Shown here: positions 14,030 to 26,300 of the stretch, piece after piece
How positions within the stretch are numbered: the first letter of the stretch is position 1
Layout: each line of letters begins with the position of its first letter
DNA from: Luscinia megarhynchos
Lineage: Eukaryota > Chordata > Aves > Passeriformes > Turdidae
NCBI GenBank assembly: GCA_034336665.1
Contig: CM067568.1
Coordinates: 40,652,770 to 40,716,769, forward strand
Length of the DNA: 64,000 nt
Direction of reading: 5' to 3'
Program-made: the position numbers and the translations under genes
The notes under the pieces: generated by a model
Seen by the model: the letters and a program-made list of their open reading frames with translations, nothing else
What the model was told of the DNA's origin: nothing
The model's database searches: none

Positions 14030-14420
14030 CATGAGCTGATAAGAGAATCTAATGTGTGAATCACACTTAAAACAGACCCACCCACTCACTCCCTGACATC
14101 AGCTTTTTCAGAACTGTGAAGTGAGAGCAATTTTAAAATTAGAAAGCATGTCATCAGGAACTTTTATCAGCCCTCAGAGAAAATAAATAACCTCTCAAGA
14201 TGTGAGAATGGATTTAACTAATGCAGTTGTTTATTTATTTTTGCAGTTTTAAAAAAGATGCTTTCATATTTCTTTAATATCGATGCTCCTCTTCAAAAAA
14301 TGAGCAGCAATTGTGATGACTGTCAGAAAATGCTATCATCTCTAGTTCTTTTTCCATGTCTCCTGAGATCCTAGCATGCAATTTCTGAGGGCATACTTTT
14401 GCATGTGATATACATGCAGC
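14030..14420. promoter_or_regulatory. possible conserved non-coding block
   Basis: AT-rich sequence dense in plausible transcription-factor cores: CTGATAAG and TTATCAG (GATA-like), TGACATCAGC (CRE-like), several ATTTA/TAAT strings and an ATGCAAT-like octamer part near 14378. It is not a recognisable repeat. The call rests on texture only and is weak. Confidence 0.15.
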
Positions 14421-15404
14421 TTATTTCATTGGGAAGAACAAAGGGAAGAAATTCCTTTTTCTGGTACGTGTTTTTCCTGAACATTTGCAGTTTAAAAGTA
14501 AGCAGTGTTGTGTAATTTTTAGTGTGGGTGCATTTTTAAGAAGTGAAAAAAATCAACCCAACCAGGAACTTAAATTGCCAAGTTTTAACAGCATAAATAA
14601 GCATAGAGAAAAAGAACCTAATGCCTTATTTTGATGTTTGTTTGTGGGTTTTTTTTTTGAAGTGTGGTCTGTAGAGTCTTTACTTTTTCATATATTTCTG
14701 AGACTGAAAAACATGCTAATAAAACAGGATAGGAGGGTGCTCTACAAAAGAAATTAGTTGACTTCAGGTAGTCTCACAGCCTTGTGTTCTGATGTCACAA
14801 GACTTCAAATAGTATTAGGGCATAAAGAAAAGATCTCCAAAACACCATGAAGGAACAGGGATGTTTTGCAGAATTTTCTAGAGGTCACTTGATGATGGTC
14901 TTTTGTCTTGGTAGATGGTCTTTTTGCCCCTCGAAATCATACTAATTCAGCTGGTCTTTAGGGATAAAGCATAGGCCTATTTCATGAGCGTTGGTGTTTG
15001 TAAAGATCTTCTGTCAGTTTTCACAATTGCAGATATGTTAAATCCAGGGTTCTGGTGTAGCTCCAATTTGAGGAGCTATTTTCTGCTTAGTTTCTGCAGC
15101 AGATTTGTATTGGCTGCGATCTCCTCCTCCATTTGCTGTGTTACATTTTCATGTTTGCTGAGCTTTTTTAAACAGCCACCACATTCTCCTTCTGTGTGTA
15201 TTAAAAACTACTTCTGGAGTGGAACATGGCAGCACAATATTATACTTCACTTAAGAGGAGATGTGATAATGCTATAACAAATCAAAGCCACAAAAAGAAA
15301 TTTAAGGTAGACAGAAACTAATTACTTAGTTGGAATTCTGCCAGGGTAGTGGGATTAAAAGGCTTATGCAGAAAGACTAGAAAGCACTTATGAATGAAGT
15401 GAAA

Positions 15405-15790
15405 GATGCCTTTGACACAAGAAATGGCAAACACCTGTGCCATCTAGTCCTTCCCTTGGCATTTGCAACAAGTTTGTTCCTTATGTCACAATCACTAGTG
15501 ATACATCCATTTTAATTATAAATGACTGTAGCAACACAAATTCCACCATCAGTCTGCGGAGGCAGTTCCAGGGGCTTTGTTGCCAAATAGAACTCGTGTC
15601 TTGACATTCCTCCTGTGTGTTCCTTTGTGTCTTTTTCTTCCTAATTGCACAACCTGGAATTGTTTCCTTCTCCTTCTTCTATCTCTCCCCTTTTGCATTA
15701 TGTGCCCTTCAAAAGCTCATAGACGTTTATGGAAGCACGCTGTTTTCTGCGAGATTGCCTTTCCAACCATCAGGCAGGTTTTGTCAAACA
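15405..15790 (-). repeat. ancient CR1/L3-type LINE fragment (3' part)
   Basis: Read on the plus strand, the sequence shows the reverse complement of the L3/CR1 3' region in the right order. These are a 'catctagtccttccct' segment, a 'tgtt(c)ctta' segment, 'tttaattataaatgact..agcaacacaaattccacc', and then a pyrimidine-rich stretch ending with 'tttgcattatgtgccctt'. The element is highly diverged and truncated, and its coding part is too decayed to read. The open frames here (15577-15850) are by-products of this repeat. The family was recognised from memory of the consensus; the right-hand boundary is approximate. Confidence 0.6.
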
Positions 15791-15799
15791 GCTCCTGCA

Positions 15800-17290
15800 A
15801 TTGCTTGTAGCCTTGTCTACAAGCAGTTTGAAACTGTAACATTGACTTAAAATCACTGCCTCCATTGGATGCTGAAGTCACCCAGAACTGGAAGGACAGG
15901 AGAAGGGTTGAGACACAAAGAGGCCAGACATATTCACCCACTGGCCCAAGTTCCTTTTCAAGCAGATTTTGTTCATGCCAGCTTAGATTGCCTGTAAGAC
16001 CTCATTGAAGAGGTAGGCTGTTTAACAGAAAATGTTTTTAACTATTTGTTGGCATATCAGGTTTTCTTTGCTTTGCTATTTTTCTTTGCTATTAACTGTT
16101 AGAGGCAAAATATTCTCCCTGTGCTATAAGAAACTTAACTCTCTGTTGTGTGGCTGCTCCATTACTTTTAAGTAATGCAAATAATAAATAAGCAGCTGTA
16201 AATGTAGTGATTAGGGACTGGATCTCATTTAAACTCAGGAAATGGGAGTGGTTTACAGGAAGGGCTTTATTAATTCAGTCAGACTGCTGTTGCCTTTGCT
16301 CTCCATTCTCTCAGGCTGTAGTGTCCTTCTGTCCTGAGTATGCAGAGCACTCCTGTTCCCAGTGCTCATAAGTGGTGTTAGTTCTGATTTATGTAAGGTG
16401 GCCATATTCTCAGATTTTCTTTTCACGTTTTCTTCTAATATTTGAAAATAAGCGTAGAGGGAGTTTTGAATTCTTCAGCATGATAAAAGTACCAAAAGCA
16501 ACACACGTGTTTTTCTGAGAGCTAAGGATGTTTTTCAGTGTGGAAGGCATTTATCTTGCAGTGAGCTGTTCAGGGAGGCCTCTGCATCTACAAGCCTTAC
16601 TAGCTACAAGATCACGTTATTTAATTACCCATGTATTCTAAGTTTATGTAAAATATTCAATGGATATTATTAACATTGTTTTGGGAGGAAAAGAGTGTCT
16701 GTTTAATTTCTTTCTTCCTTCTAATTGTAGCACAAATTAGAGTTCATAAATAACTTGTCCTTAGAAAATGGATAAAGGGTTGCATTCACTGAAAAGACCA
16801 CAGTAAACAAAAATGGTTTTGATTGCTTCTCCTGACACCTTGTCTCAAACAGAACTTGAAAGTTGGAATAGATCGGATAATCTGACAAAGTGCCAAAACT
16901 AAACAGATTGCCGGTTTTGTCTGCTAGGGATTTATATTAATTTTCAGAGTGTATGTGATCGAGTAGGACTAGTCAGGAGCAGAGGTAGAAAGTCAGATAA
17001 AACAGAAGTCCATACAGGGAAAAGAAAATGAAAGCTTCCTGAGTGTCTGGAAAGTAGTTCTTCAGATACTGGGAAATGATGAGGCATCCCTGGGAAGCCT
17101 GGGGGAGTGTTACTAAAACTAGAACTTTATAGTGTCTTCAAGTTTTATTTTAGAACAATGCTATCAGACCTAACTCAAGCCCCAGGGAAATTTCTGACAT
17201 TGCATTTGTTACAGGTATGTCCTTTATTATTGTTTAATTTTGCTTTTCAACCCTAGCATTAACATTTAGAACATTATAATCTAAAAGACT
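15800..17290. other. non-coding, nothing firmly recognised
   Basis: AT-rich unique sequence with no exon or repeat recognised. The part at 16600-16760 is rich in TTAATTA-type strings and could be a weak conserved element. Confidence 0.5.
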
Positions 17291-17299
17291 TTGTGTTTG

Positions 17300-17445
17300 T
17301 GTTCTATAGCTGGGGCTGTCAATCAGTCTGTTGTTATCAGATTTGTTCCATAAAAGTTAGTCGACTGGGGCCCAATTATCTTATCTATTATGCAGTGTGA
17401 ATTTGACAAATAAAGGTGCAAGTTACAGTTGATCATTCTGGGGTG
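17300..17445. promoter_or_regulatory. conserved-element-like block with MEIS/PBX-type site
   Basis: It contains TGTCAATCA (17317-17325), a good match to the composite MEIS/PBX homeodomain site. This is followed by GTCGACTGGGGCCCAATTATCTTATC, shown here in part, with a GATA-like TTATCT core and an ATTA core, and then TTTGACAAATAAAGG. Compact clusters like this are typical of developmental enhancers. The function is inferred from motifs only. Confidence 0.3.
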
Positions 17446-17449
17446 AGTG

Positions 17450-19760
17450 TGAGTTTAGGAAGATGGTATCATGTCATTTCAGAAGAGCCAGGGAGTTTAA
17501 AGGCATATTAAAGGTTCAGGGCTATAAGATATGAGACTGTGCTGGTCTTTAGTTAAGGTGTTGTGAGACCCATATGCTTCATTGTCTTTCTCTCAGATTT
17601 GGTTTAAAATGGGAAGAGCTAAAGCTGCTTCAGCTTCCCTTGATCTGTTTTATGGGACTTGCCTTGATTGGTAATAAGGGAATGCAAAGCATGTTGCTAC
17701 AGTACTAATGCTGGATTCTTCCTGGGCTTGGCAAATGTATATGATGCACTTCTTCCTGCAAGAGGTGATTGATATTGTAGCTAAAATAATGCTGACAGTG
17801 TAATTATAACAGAATTTTTTATTTTGCAAAGCTGAACTTTCATCAGCAGCTGCATTGTGTAACTGCGTGCAGGAACAGGGGACTTTGTCTATATTGACTC
17901 ATTCAGAAACACATTTTCACTTCTCTATTGGATGCTTGAATGCATGATGTGCTTTTATAAATTAATATTGCCACATGTGATATCTCAGAGAAGCACACCT
18001 CTGAAAATACACCAATCTAAAGCAAAAGTACATGCCCAGATTCAACAGACAGAACACTCATATTTAAGAAATGGTAGACCACAAAATAGGATGATTCACA
18101 TCTGCCCATGCTTGTCCAAGCCAGCGAAGAATTTCTTCTCTGTCTCTGATGTGTCTAATTTATTACAGATGATTATCTCATAAGGAATAAAATGGGAAGA
18201 CATTTCCACTGTGCACTCAGTATTAATATACTAAGCTTATCTCTGTTATGCTGTACCATCAGCTGCCCTTGCCCTGTGCTATGAAACCCAAAAGTTCTTC
18301 ATGTATACCTGCAAAATATCTTTTGAGTTTCTCATAGGAGTACATACATCTACAAAGAAAATAAGAAAGATCTCAAAGAAAGCTGCTTGAGAACATGGAG
18401 CACTTCCTATCTGTACCATTTTAAACAGGTACATGGACATTTTTCTTAGCTATTTTCAGCCTAACACCACCTGATAACACCCAAAGGTGTTCAGAGATGT
18501 GAGATGCATCTTATCTCCCCATGACTGAGTGAGTCTGTGACTTTTCCTGGTATCTCATTAAGGAGTTGTTGAGATCCCTGTTTTCATATCTACAGAATTC
18601 AGTCCCCTTACTATTGTCTCACTTTTTCAGATTAGTCCAGAGTTTGCTGATATTTATCCCTAGAGAATTTTGAGGGAATAAAGTATCTCAAATCTGAAGA
18701 CAGTGAGTTCATGCCATCTCATAAAATATTACCCACTTTGACTTGAAATCCCTATAGTATTGCTGTTGGCCAGTTCTCTGAAGAAGAATGACTGGTGCTG
18801 CATGGCCACATTTCTAGTGGTACCAGTCTTGCATGCTCTATCTTGCTTGTATATACAGGTGTATCATGCAGGTAGCTCACACTGAAATAAACATGCCTGC
18901 ATGCTTGACCTTTAGAGCCCCACATTTATAAAAAAGTAGAGTCAAGCTTTTTCCTTCACTTTTCCCCCCTTTTTTTCTGCACTGTCCTTTTAATTTCTTC
19001 CCCTCCACTTTTCTCTTTATACTCTTCTGTGTATTCTTTCTTATTTTCCATTTTCATTCACTAATAATGGGACCCCATTGCACTGCACAGCATGCAAACA
19101 TTAGGGAAAAGGACACAGTGTTCAAAGAAGAACATGAGGTGACCAAAGCATTAGTGTTAATACTAAGCAGACTTTTTATTTCTCCTTTTATCCTCCTGCA
19201 CCTGTCTCCACTCTGATATCACAGTTCAATTTCTGCTATGTGTTTGAGGGCTAAGCTCCCCGACACGATCTGTTTGTTCCCTGGGCTGTTTTGTTTTGTT
19301 CTTACACTCAGCTAGACAAAAAACCTAATGATGCATGCACAAAAATCAGCTTCCTGCTTTGGACTGTAAGTGCTGTCTCTTTCCAGAGAACTTGGCATTA
19401 CCAAAATTGCTGTTGATTATATACAAAAAGCATTCTGTTGGTTGATGTGGTGTTTGGATAATAGTTTAATGATGTTGGCATAAACAATTAGTTAATATAT
19501 TAGTAGAAGGACTTAGCAGGTGCTCATGTGTGCTGGTGGGATTTTTCCAGCTATTTGCTTTGTAGGAAAAAAAAATAAATAAAGCTGCATGTTTCATTGT
19601 TAATGGTGTTTTGGAGTTAGTTCTCCCTTCTTCTCTCCAATCTGTTTTTTTCACTTCCCTGTTTCTTTTTGCTGCTTTCTTTCTCCTTTGCAAGCATTCC
19701 CCCCTTTTTTTTTCTTTCCCTCAGACAGAAAATGATGTTTGCTGCTTATGGGGTATTGAT
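17450..19760. other. non-coding, nothing firmly recognised
   Basis: No gene or interspersed repeat recognised. The segment at 18947-19052 is a long pyrimidine-rich low-complexity stretch with C6 and T7 runs. Confidence 0.5.
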
Positions 19761-19769
19761 TGTGTATTA

Positions 19770-19965
19770 TCAGCCAGGCTCACACATCGACAATTACATG
19801 TAGTGCCAAGGTAGCCGTGACAATGAGGGCTGGTTGCCATGGCAGTGAAAGGGGCCCATTGCGCTACCAAGCGCCTGCTCCATAGCGATAATCGGGCTGC
19901 TCATTTCATTTTAATTGAAATTTGAAATCATATTCTCCGGGAAGAAGCAAATGGACCTTTTCTCC
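19770..19965. promoter_or_regulatory. strong candidate conserved non-coding element (RFX X-box-like)
   Basis: This is the clearest regulatory-looking block in the window. GTTGCCATGGCAGT (19833-19846) is a near-palindromic RFX X-box-type site. It is followed by a GCGC-TACCAA-GCGC repeat (about 19861-19874), CCATAGCGATAATCGGGC, and an ATTTCATTTTAATTGAAAT near-palindrome. About eight CpGs fall within roughly 190 bases, in a neighbourhood that is almost free of them. There is no open frame consistent with an exon. Clustered CpG retention and palindromic sites suggest strong constraint. Conservation itself could not be tested. Confidence 0.45.
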
Positions 19966-19993
19966 TTTTTCCTTAATTTTTTTACCCGCCACC

Positions 19994-20015
19994 AAAAAAA
20001 AAAAAAAAAAAAAAA
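19994..20015. repeat. poly(A) run of 22
   Basis: Uninterrupted A homopolymer next to the conserved-element-like block. No retrotransposon body is recognisable upstream of it. Confidence 0.95.
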
Positions 20016-20019
20016 TTGC

Positions 20020-22640
20020 AAATATGAAAGATTTGCACATTTCTTACAGCAAAATATTAACTTCCTGACAGTCAGCACTGAAAGGCTGGAATGAATACAG
20101 AGCTTTATAAAGGTAGTTTTTCAATCTTTCTCATTCTGCTCCTAATTAATTCCCAAATTTCATTTTTCACTAGCCTCATCTTCCATTTGCTCTGCTGTGT
20201 TCTTTTTTTTGGTACTGGCTGATCCAGATAGTCAGCTAGCTCCTTACAAAATTCACTGTTTTCTGCACGCTACAAACTCAGATTTGCTTTAGCAGTGAAT
20301 GAAAGAACTTTTCTATTATTACTTAAATAATTTTTATCAGGTTTATTGTCTAGTATAAACAAAGTTTTCCCCTGTAAATTGAAACACCTCCATCAATGGA
20401 AATAAAAATACAGTAATTCTTGTTTTCAGATAAGTGAAAAATTAGTGAAGAGGTATAAGGTGATGATTTTCTTGGGAAAAACAAAGAATTTTAAAGCTTA
20501 AGAGTAGTGAGAGAAAGGAATACAGAAAAGAATATCCTGATGGCAGGAGGTGCAAAGGGAAAAGTTTTCTCACTTGCGATATTAAAATTGAGAGAAGGAT
20601 AATGACAGAAATAAGAAAGAGAAAATTAGTCACTCCCTTCTTGATGCTCTTGGGATGAGGTTAACCTCCTCAGAAGCTTAGACCTAAAGGTGCCTGTTTG
20701 CTTGCCTCCAGTTTTGGTTCTGCACAGTGTATCTGGCTTTCCTGCAGTTTTTCAAGATGGCCAAAACTTCGAGTTTATATATTGAATTTGTCACTGTTAC
20801 CACTTTTTCTTTCCTGTTTGAGACCATGGATTCAGGAAATCTCCATGTCTGCCAGTCTTGCCATCTAGTATTGTAAAAGGTAGACATTTTATACCAAAAA
20901 ATGGAATTTAATTTTTTTTTAAGTTCTTTTGGTTCTTTTTGGAATATTTTGGGTTTCCAAACTGAGAATAGACACAATAAGTAGAGGATGTTACAATTAC
21001 TGGCTGATGTCTTTCAGATGTAAGGAAATGTGTGCAAAACACACTTTTTTGTTGTATCTTTGGTTAATTCCTTTTCTACTACGTATCTGATTTTTTGATG
21101 AACCTGAAACAGAATTTTTGAATTTGAATCCTAAATTTCAGAAGATAGAGAAACTTTTTAAGGCTTGTATTTCATCTAAAGTCTTCTGAGTCATGCTCCA
21201 AAATTTAAGGAGTTTAGAATGAAAAAGTATAACTCTGCACAGAGTTCTGTGTAGCAGTTCTGAATGTGTTAATGTTGCGATGGAGCCTGTCACTGACTAC
21301 TTTATTTGCAGTAAAGCATTTGGCCTTCTAACTCTTAATACTCTTAATACTCTAACTCTCAGGCCTTGCCACTGCTGAAATTGAAGCTGAGGCTCTGAAT
21401 CTGCAGTGTAACCAAACATTTTAATGCAAATCTGGCTAATATATGGTCAAGCTAAGAATATCCCATCTTTTGCTTACTGCTGGTATTGCTAATCTCGGGC
21501 ATTCCATGAGAAGAGCAGTAAACTAAGGCTGAGTGTGTGCTTTGTGATGTAGCTTTAGCATGTGAAATAACATTGGGTGCATTTGCCAAGTATTTTCTTT
21601 AAACACTGATAAACTAACTTCTACCCAAGCAGATTTTACCCAGAATTTTTTACCAGTTTGTTTTTGCTGTTTTGTTGTGTGGGTTTGGTTTCTTGTTTGT
21701 TTGTTTGTTTGTTTTCTAATTTGATGTTGTTTATGAAGGCCACTTTTCTTTCCTAAATGGTACAGTTTTCAAGTAGGTCACTCTTTTTAATTTCTGATCT
21801 GTGCCAAATAAAAACACTGCCACCAAATAATACAATGTACTTGTCCAGGTTAAAGTTATATTGCTGGTGCCGAGCTATTAAGAAAAATATTAGTCGGTTA
21901 ACCTTGCAGTGAACTGAAATATTTATCCTAGATCAGATACTCTGTTTGTTCTTTTCTAACTTTATGCCAGAATGGTCATTATCTGTTCTCCCTTGGCCAG
22001 ATGAAAGCCTGTACAATCAGGAAAACCAATGTAAGATCTGAATTTAGTGCACACTGGTCATTCAAAAGAAAAACAACTGTCTTTTGTCGCACACCCAGAT
22101 GACAACTTGCACTGATGGGTGATCCCCAGATTACCTGCAGAGTTCTTCAAAAGAAAACCATTACCCTGCAGCCTGCAAAGACATGCAGGCACTGTCAGTG
22201 CCTGGCTCAGGGGAAGTGAAGCTGCTCTGGGCTCTTCTCACTGCACCAGCGTGTCTTACCTGCACAGATCTCTGCCCCAAATGCTGCAGAACCTCAGGCT
22301 GGTTAGTGTTTGAGGTCCAGTACACTTTCAGCTTGAAGTGTTATGCTTTGAGCCTGTCTGCTGCTGCCTGCTTAGGAAACATCTGTCTGAAAGTAAATCT
22401 AAGGCCCTAGAGGTGCTTTGAAGCCATTACTGGTGGCAGGGCTAAGATTAAAGTAATTAAAAAACCCAACTGAAGCAAGTGGTTAGAGAGACGGATAATG
22501 TGTGAGGTAATATTAAAGTAGGGACAGTGAAGGAATTAGAGGTCCATTTGTGCCAGGAGTTTTAACAACCTGCACTCTACAGATACTCTGTTGCTCAACA
22601 TTTCACCCCTCCCCAACTTCCCTGAATCCACACAGACCAG
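20020..22640. other. non-coding, nothing firmly recognised
   Basis: AT-rich unique sequence. It holds a small tandem duplication (CTCTTAATA repeated near 21332-21350) and a TTTG microsatellite (listed separately). No exon or interspersed repeat was recognised. Confidence 0.5.
21693..21715. repeat. (TTTG)n microsatellite
   Basis: Four to five TTGT/TTTG units in a row within a T/G-rich stretch. Confidence 0.85.
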
Positions 22641-22644
22641 CAGA

Positions 22645-22810
22645 GTTCTTAATTAAGTGTCAAAGAATTGATTAGCTCTTGCAAGGCAATTCCATTGATG
22701 AAACCATTTTGTCAGGCCGACTGATATAATTAGACCAAACAAGATGTGAAATCTGCAGTGTTTTGGGCTACAGCCCAGTAATTATTTAATTTGTAATAAA
22801 AAGAAGCTGG
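22645..22810. promoter_or_regulatory. conserved-element-like block (homeodomain motifs)
   Basis: TTAATTAAGTGTCAAAG, GAATTGATTAGCTC, TGATATAATTAGACC and CAGTAATTATTTAATTTG occur in about 160 bases, together with a retained CpG (GGCCGACTG). The NK-type core TTAAGTG and several ATTA cores suggest a homeodomain-bound enhancer. The call is based on motif density alone. Confidence 0.3.
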
Positions 22811-22989
22811 GAAAGGAGATGGAACAGCATCAGAAGTTAAAAAAAATTGAGAAAAAAGTTTACAAAATGTTTTTCTTTCCCTCTCTTCGTACCGTTCTTT
22901 CCTCTCACGGGAGCTTGAGCATTTGCAGAAAGCTGCTTAGTGTCTGTGCAGAGGAAGCCTTGGTGAGCTGTCAGCACTTGTCCATTCCT

Positions 22990-23125
22990 CTGGAGACATA
23001 ATATCGCCTTCCTTGCAACTCATCAAGCTGCCAGGCCTGATTTATGCAGAGCTAAACATACCAGTGCTGTTGGGATGATCATCGTTACTGCGATTGCACT
23101 GTTCATTTTCCAAGCTGCTGCTAGT
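22990..23125. promoter_or_regulatory. possible conserved non-coding block
   Basis: Less AT-rich than its surroundings, with retained CpGs (TATCGCC, ATCGTTACTGCGATTG). The sequence lies immediately beside a MIR copy. There is no open frame of note. It could be a small enhancer; weak call. Confidence 0.2.
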
Positions 23126-23199
23126 GTGTCTGGAGGAGTTAGGACAGAATCATATTTTTAACAATAATTAGCACTTCTGTGGCAGTTTTCTGTGGATCT

Positions 23200-23360
23200 T
23201 TGTATTTTATGGAAGAAAACCAATACCTGCCCATTATATAGATGAAGAATTTGAACTTCAGAGGGTTAGTGTGATGGACATTCCGCTGGAGAGGAGAGGC
23301 ATATCTAGGAATAAGACCACATCTCCTTAACTGCCAGCCCAGGCCCTGTGCTACCAAACA
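23200..23360 (-). repeat. ancient MIR-type SINE, minus orientation
   Basis: The plus strand carries the reverse-complement MIR landmarks in order: 'cccattatatagatgaagaa' (oligo from the 'cccattttacagatgagg' region), 'gagggttagtgtg', 'ggaataagaccacatctcc' and 'ctgccagcccaggccctgtgctacca'. It is heavily diverged, as expected of a copy inherited from an early amniote. The open frame on the minus strand here (23139-23438) is a by-product. Confidence 0.7.
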
Positions 23361-23369
23361 ATGTTTGCT

Positions 23370-26300
23370 ATTTTTTGAACAGCAGCAGGGTATTCTCTTC
23401 CTTCTCACGCTTTGGTGAGATAGTGGCTGAATTGCCATTAGTAGAGCATGGTAATGGACTGTTTCCTTGTATTCTCAGGTTTTCCACGCTTTTCCACTGT
23501 ACTGACTCTTTGAATGCCCTTTTTTGCCACAGCACACTTCCTTGTGCAAGTCATACAGGCTTTCATCTATTAAAATGAGTCAGGGATGTTGCACAAGTAA
23601 GAATTAAAGGTATTTCAAGTTTTCCCTTCTGAATTCTGGAGAGAAGCAGGCTGAAAACTGTCCCAAGGACTTTTACTACCGAAGGTAACCATGCAGGAAA
23701 TCCACAAGAATTCTGAGAGACCAGAAGTCCTCCATCACTGTCTCCTATTTAATCCAAGTTGTGTTGCTGTTTTCTTGAGCTATTCTAGATGGATTTTAGG
23801 AGTGTTCTTCTTGGTGAGGTTTTTTTCATGTGTTTGTTTAGATGTTGTATTTCATTGCAAGAATGGGAAATAAACTCCCCTTTAATAGAAGGAAAATACT
23901 CCCACGTGTTACAGATTGGCAAGAGAAACAGGGAAAAGGAAGAGAATATAAAAGAAAATCTGGTTATCAAGTGAAAATCACATTCCAAAGATGTTTCACG
24001 CCTTGCAGTGCAAGCTTTTCTCCCTGAGCTGTGATTACTGGATGATAACACTAGCCCTACTCCATCCCCCACACACCTTGCTCGTGCTATTATGGAACAA
24101 GTATGCCCTGCCTTCCTCCTCTTCCTCTTACCACCTCTGTCTTGTATTCTTCTTTATTTGAGGGAGAGGTACACGTCTGTGTAGGGGAAACAAATGAGGC
24201 TGACAGAATCAAAGACTGAACAGAAGAATCAGCTGAGTTACAGATGATACTAAGTTAGAACAAATCCCCATGTGATTTCTGAGTGTGATGTACCACTCTC
24301 CTAGAGGCAGGGGTCTGCCACATTCCCATCCCCCTATATTCCACAGGGAAGGAAATAATAAGTTGTCTAAATAGAACCTGAAGCAAAAGTAGAAGGTGAA
24401 AGATGTATTTATATAGAAGAGAGCCACAATAAGGCCAGAAGAAAATTATTGAGCTAAGGTAAGATGATGGGCAGGCCAAGCTGCAAGGAGAGCAATGCAT
24501 TGTCATCTGCCCTTCTGAGTTGTTCCATAGAGCCATGTCTGTGCTGATTATTAGAGGCAGAGAGCAGAATCCCTGTGGAAATGCAGAGCTGGTCTCTATC
24601 ACAGTGAAATCTAAATTCTGGCAGTCACTAGGTAAGGAATTTCCTTGGAGACCCCAGGTGTGGAAACACATGATAAGCTGCTAGGATGCAGTCATAAGAG
24701 CAAAAGTCTAAAAAGTGTGAGGATGCTGTTTGTCATCCTTTAGAGGAGAGTGCTTTTCACTGAGCTGTGACCACAAGCATAGTAATCCGGAGATACATTT
24801 TTGTGGAATATATATGGGTTGTGGCTATGCAATTTATCAGGATGCAAGACCCACCCTGTCAAAGCTGTAATTAGTTTCTGGAAATTGTTGAGTAGAGATT
24901 ATATGCCTCTGTGTGTGTGTATACAACTATTAATATATACAGTGCATGCATGGAGGGTATAGCCAGCAGCCACTGAGTAGTTCTGAGGGAGCTGGATCTG
25001 AGGGGCATGTGTTTTTTTCTGTGGATCCCTTTAGTGTTTGTACACTGGGACAATCCATCTGTCCACAGGTGCTTGTCTTACATAGTCACACCATCAGCTT
25101 ATCACATGAGGCCCCAGTGTCCTGTGTAGTGGCATATTCACCTGGTACTGCCATGTGATGTCCAGCAGGAATACTTCCATGTTGTGTGATACAGTATTAG
25201 GACAAAAGTGGAGGGGATTTTGCATAAGCTCTAAAAAAGACAAGTTCAAGCCCTTATAGTACAGTCCCCAAAGCTGAAAAATCAGAACCTTTTTGCTCCT
25301 TGTGCTTATAGAACGCCAAACTACTCCTTAAGCATGAGCAATAACATGAAAGTTACTCTCATTCTCTTTCTCATTCTCTGCTTTCTGCCTTTCCTGTCAG
25401 TACCACTTATCTTCTGGAATGGTGAAATTCTGTCTGTTAATTAAAGAGCTAAGGGCAGTGATGAGCATGACTGTCTGCAGCCACTGCCCCAGTGTTCTCT
25501 CTGCTTCTTTGGTTTCACAGCCCATGCACACTTCGTGCACTGTGTCGAGAGATGTTTGTTTCTGTTTAGGCAAGTGAAGTGTATAGATCAAATGTTCAAA
25601 GCCATTAAAAGCACGTTAAATCAGAGACACTACTGATGTAAGAGTATTAATGAGGGACAACCCATGGTGTTTGGCAATATTGATTCTAGTGTTAGGTGGC
25701 TGTTGAAAACATTAAGCATCTGATCCATACTTTTTACCAGCCTAAGCAGAGTGGGAATAAACATCTGAGCACACATTAAATGACAAGACTTTGATGTTAC
25801 TTTCATGGGTATTGAATGTAGGGGATTGATTTCTCTTTCAGTCTGTGTTCCCTGGAGTTTGTCAACGCAGTGCAAAGAGCACTGAGAGTTTATACCTGCT
25901 CAGCAAAGAAGAGACATAGGGCAGCATGGTATGGAGGCATCATCATTTTTAAACCCAAGAATAAGAATAAGAATAAGCTCATCATATAATTTCTGCAGAA
26001 CTTCTTTACCTTCTTCTGTCAGTTAAACACTATGATCTCTGTAATCATAGTTTATTTTTAAAGTGGAAAATCTTTCTTGTACCTTATCTAGTATTTTTGT
26101 TTCATTTTTGGGCAATTGAAACAAAATAGTGTTTTTGGTTTCTAAGGCAATTTTCACTTCCCACTTTGAATTGTGACTGTATTATCAGCTGCAACGATGG
26201 AAGGATAATAGGGAAGAACTGAAAGTGTTTTCTAACATTTGAAACACTTGGTTTGTGCATTGGGACAAAATGTAGGAAGGTCTTCCCTTGTCTGATAAAT

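Noticed and set aside
15577..15850. Two overlapping plus-strand frames rich in F, L and C resembling membrane segments
   Set aside because: They fall on the reverse complement of an L3/CR1 fragment, whose pyrimidine-rich strand mimics hydrophobic protein.
22255..22400. Consensus donor CAG/GTAAGA on the minus strand
   Set aside because: Upstream sequence has stops in all frames beyond about 24 codons and no acceptor in the right place.
24255..24671. 138-codon minus-strand frame
   Set aside because: Rich in S, L, C and F with no domain; overlapping frames exist on the same strand. Chance.
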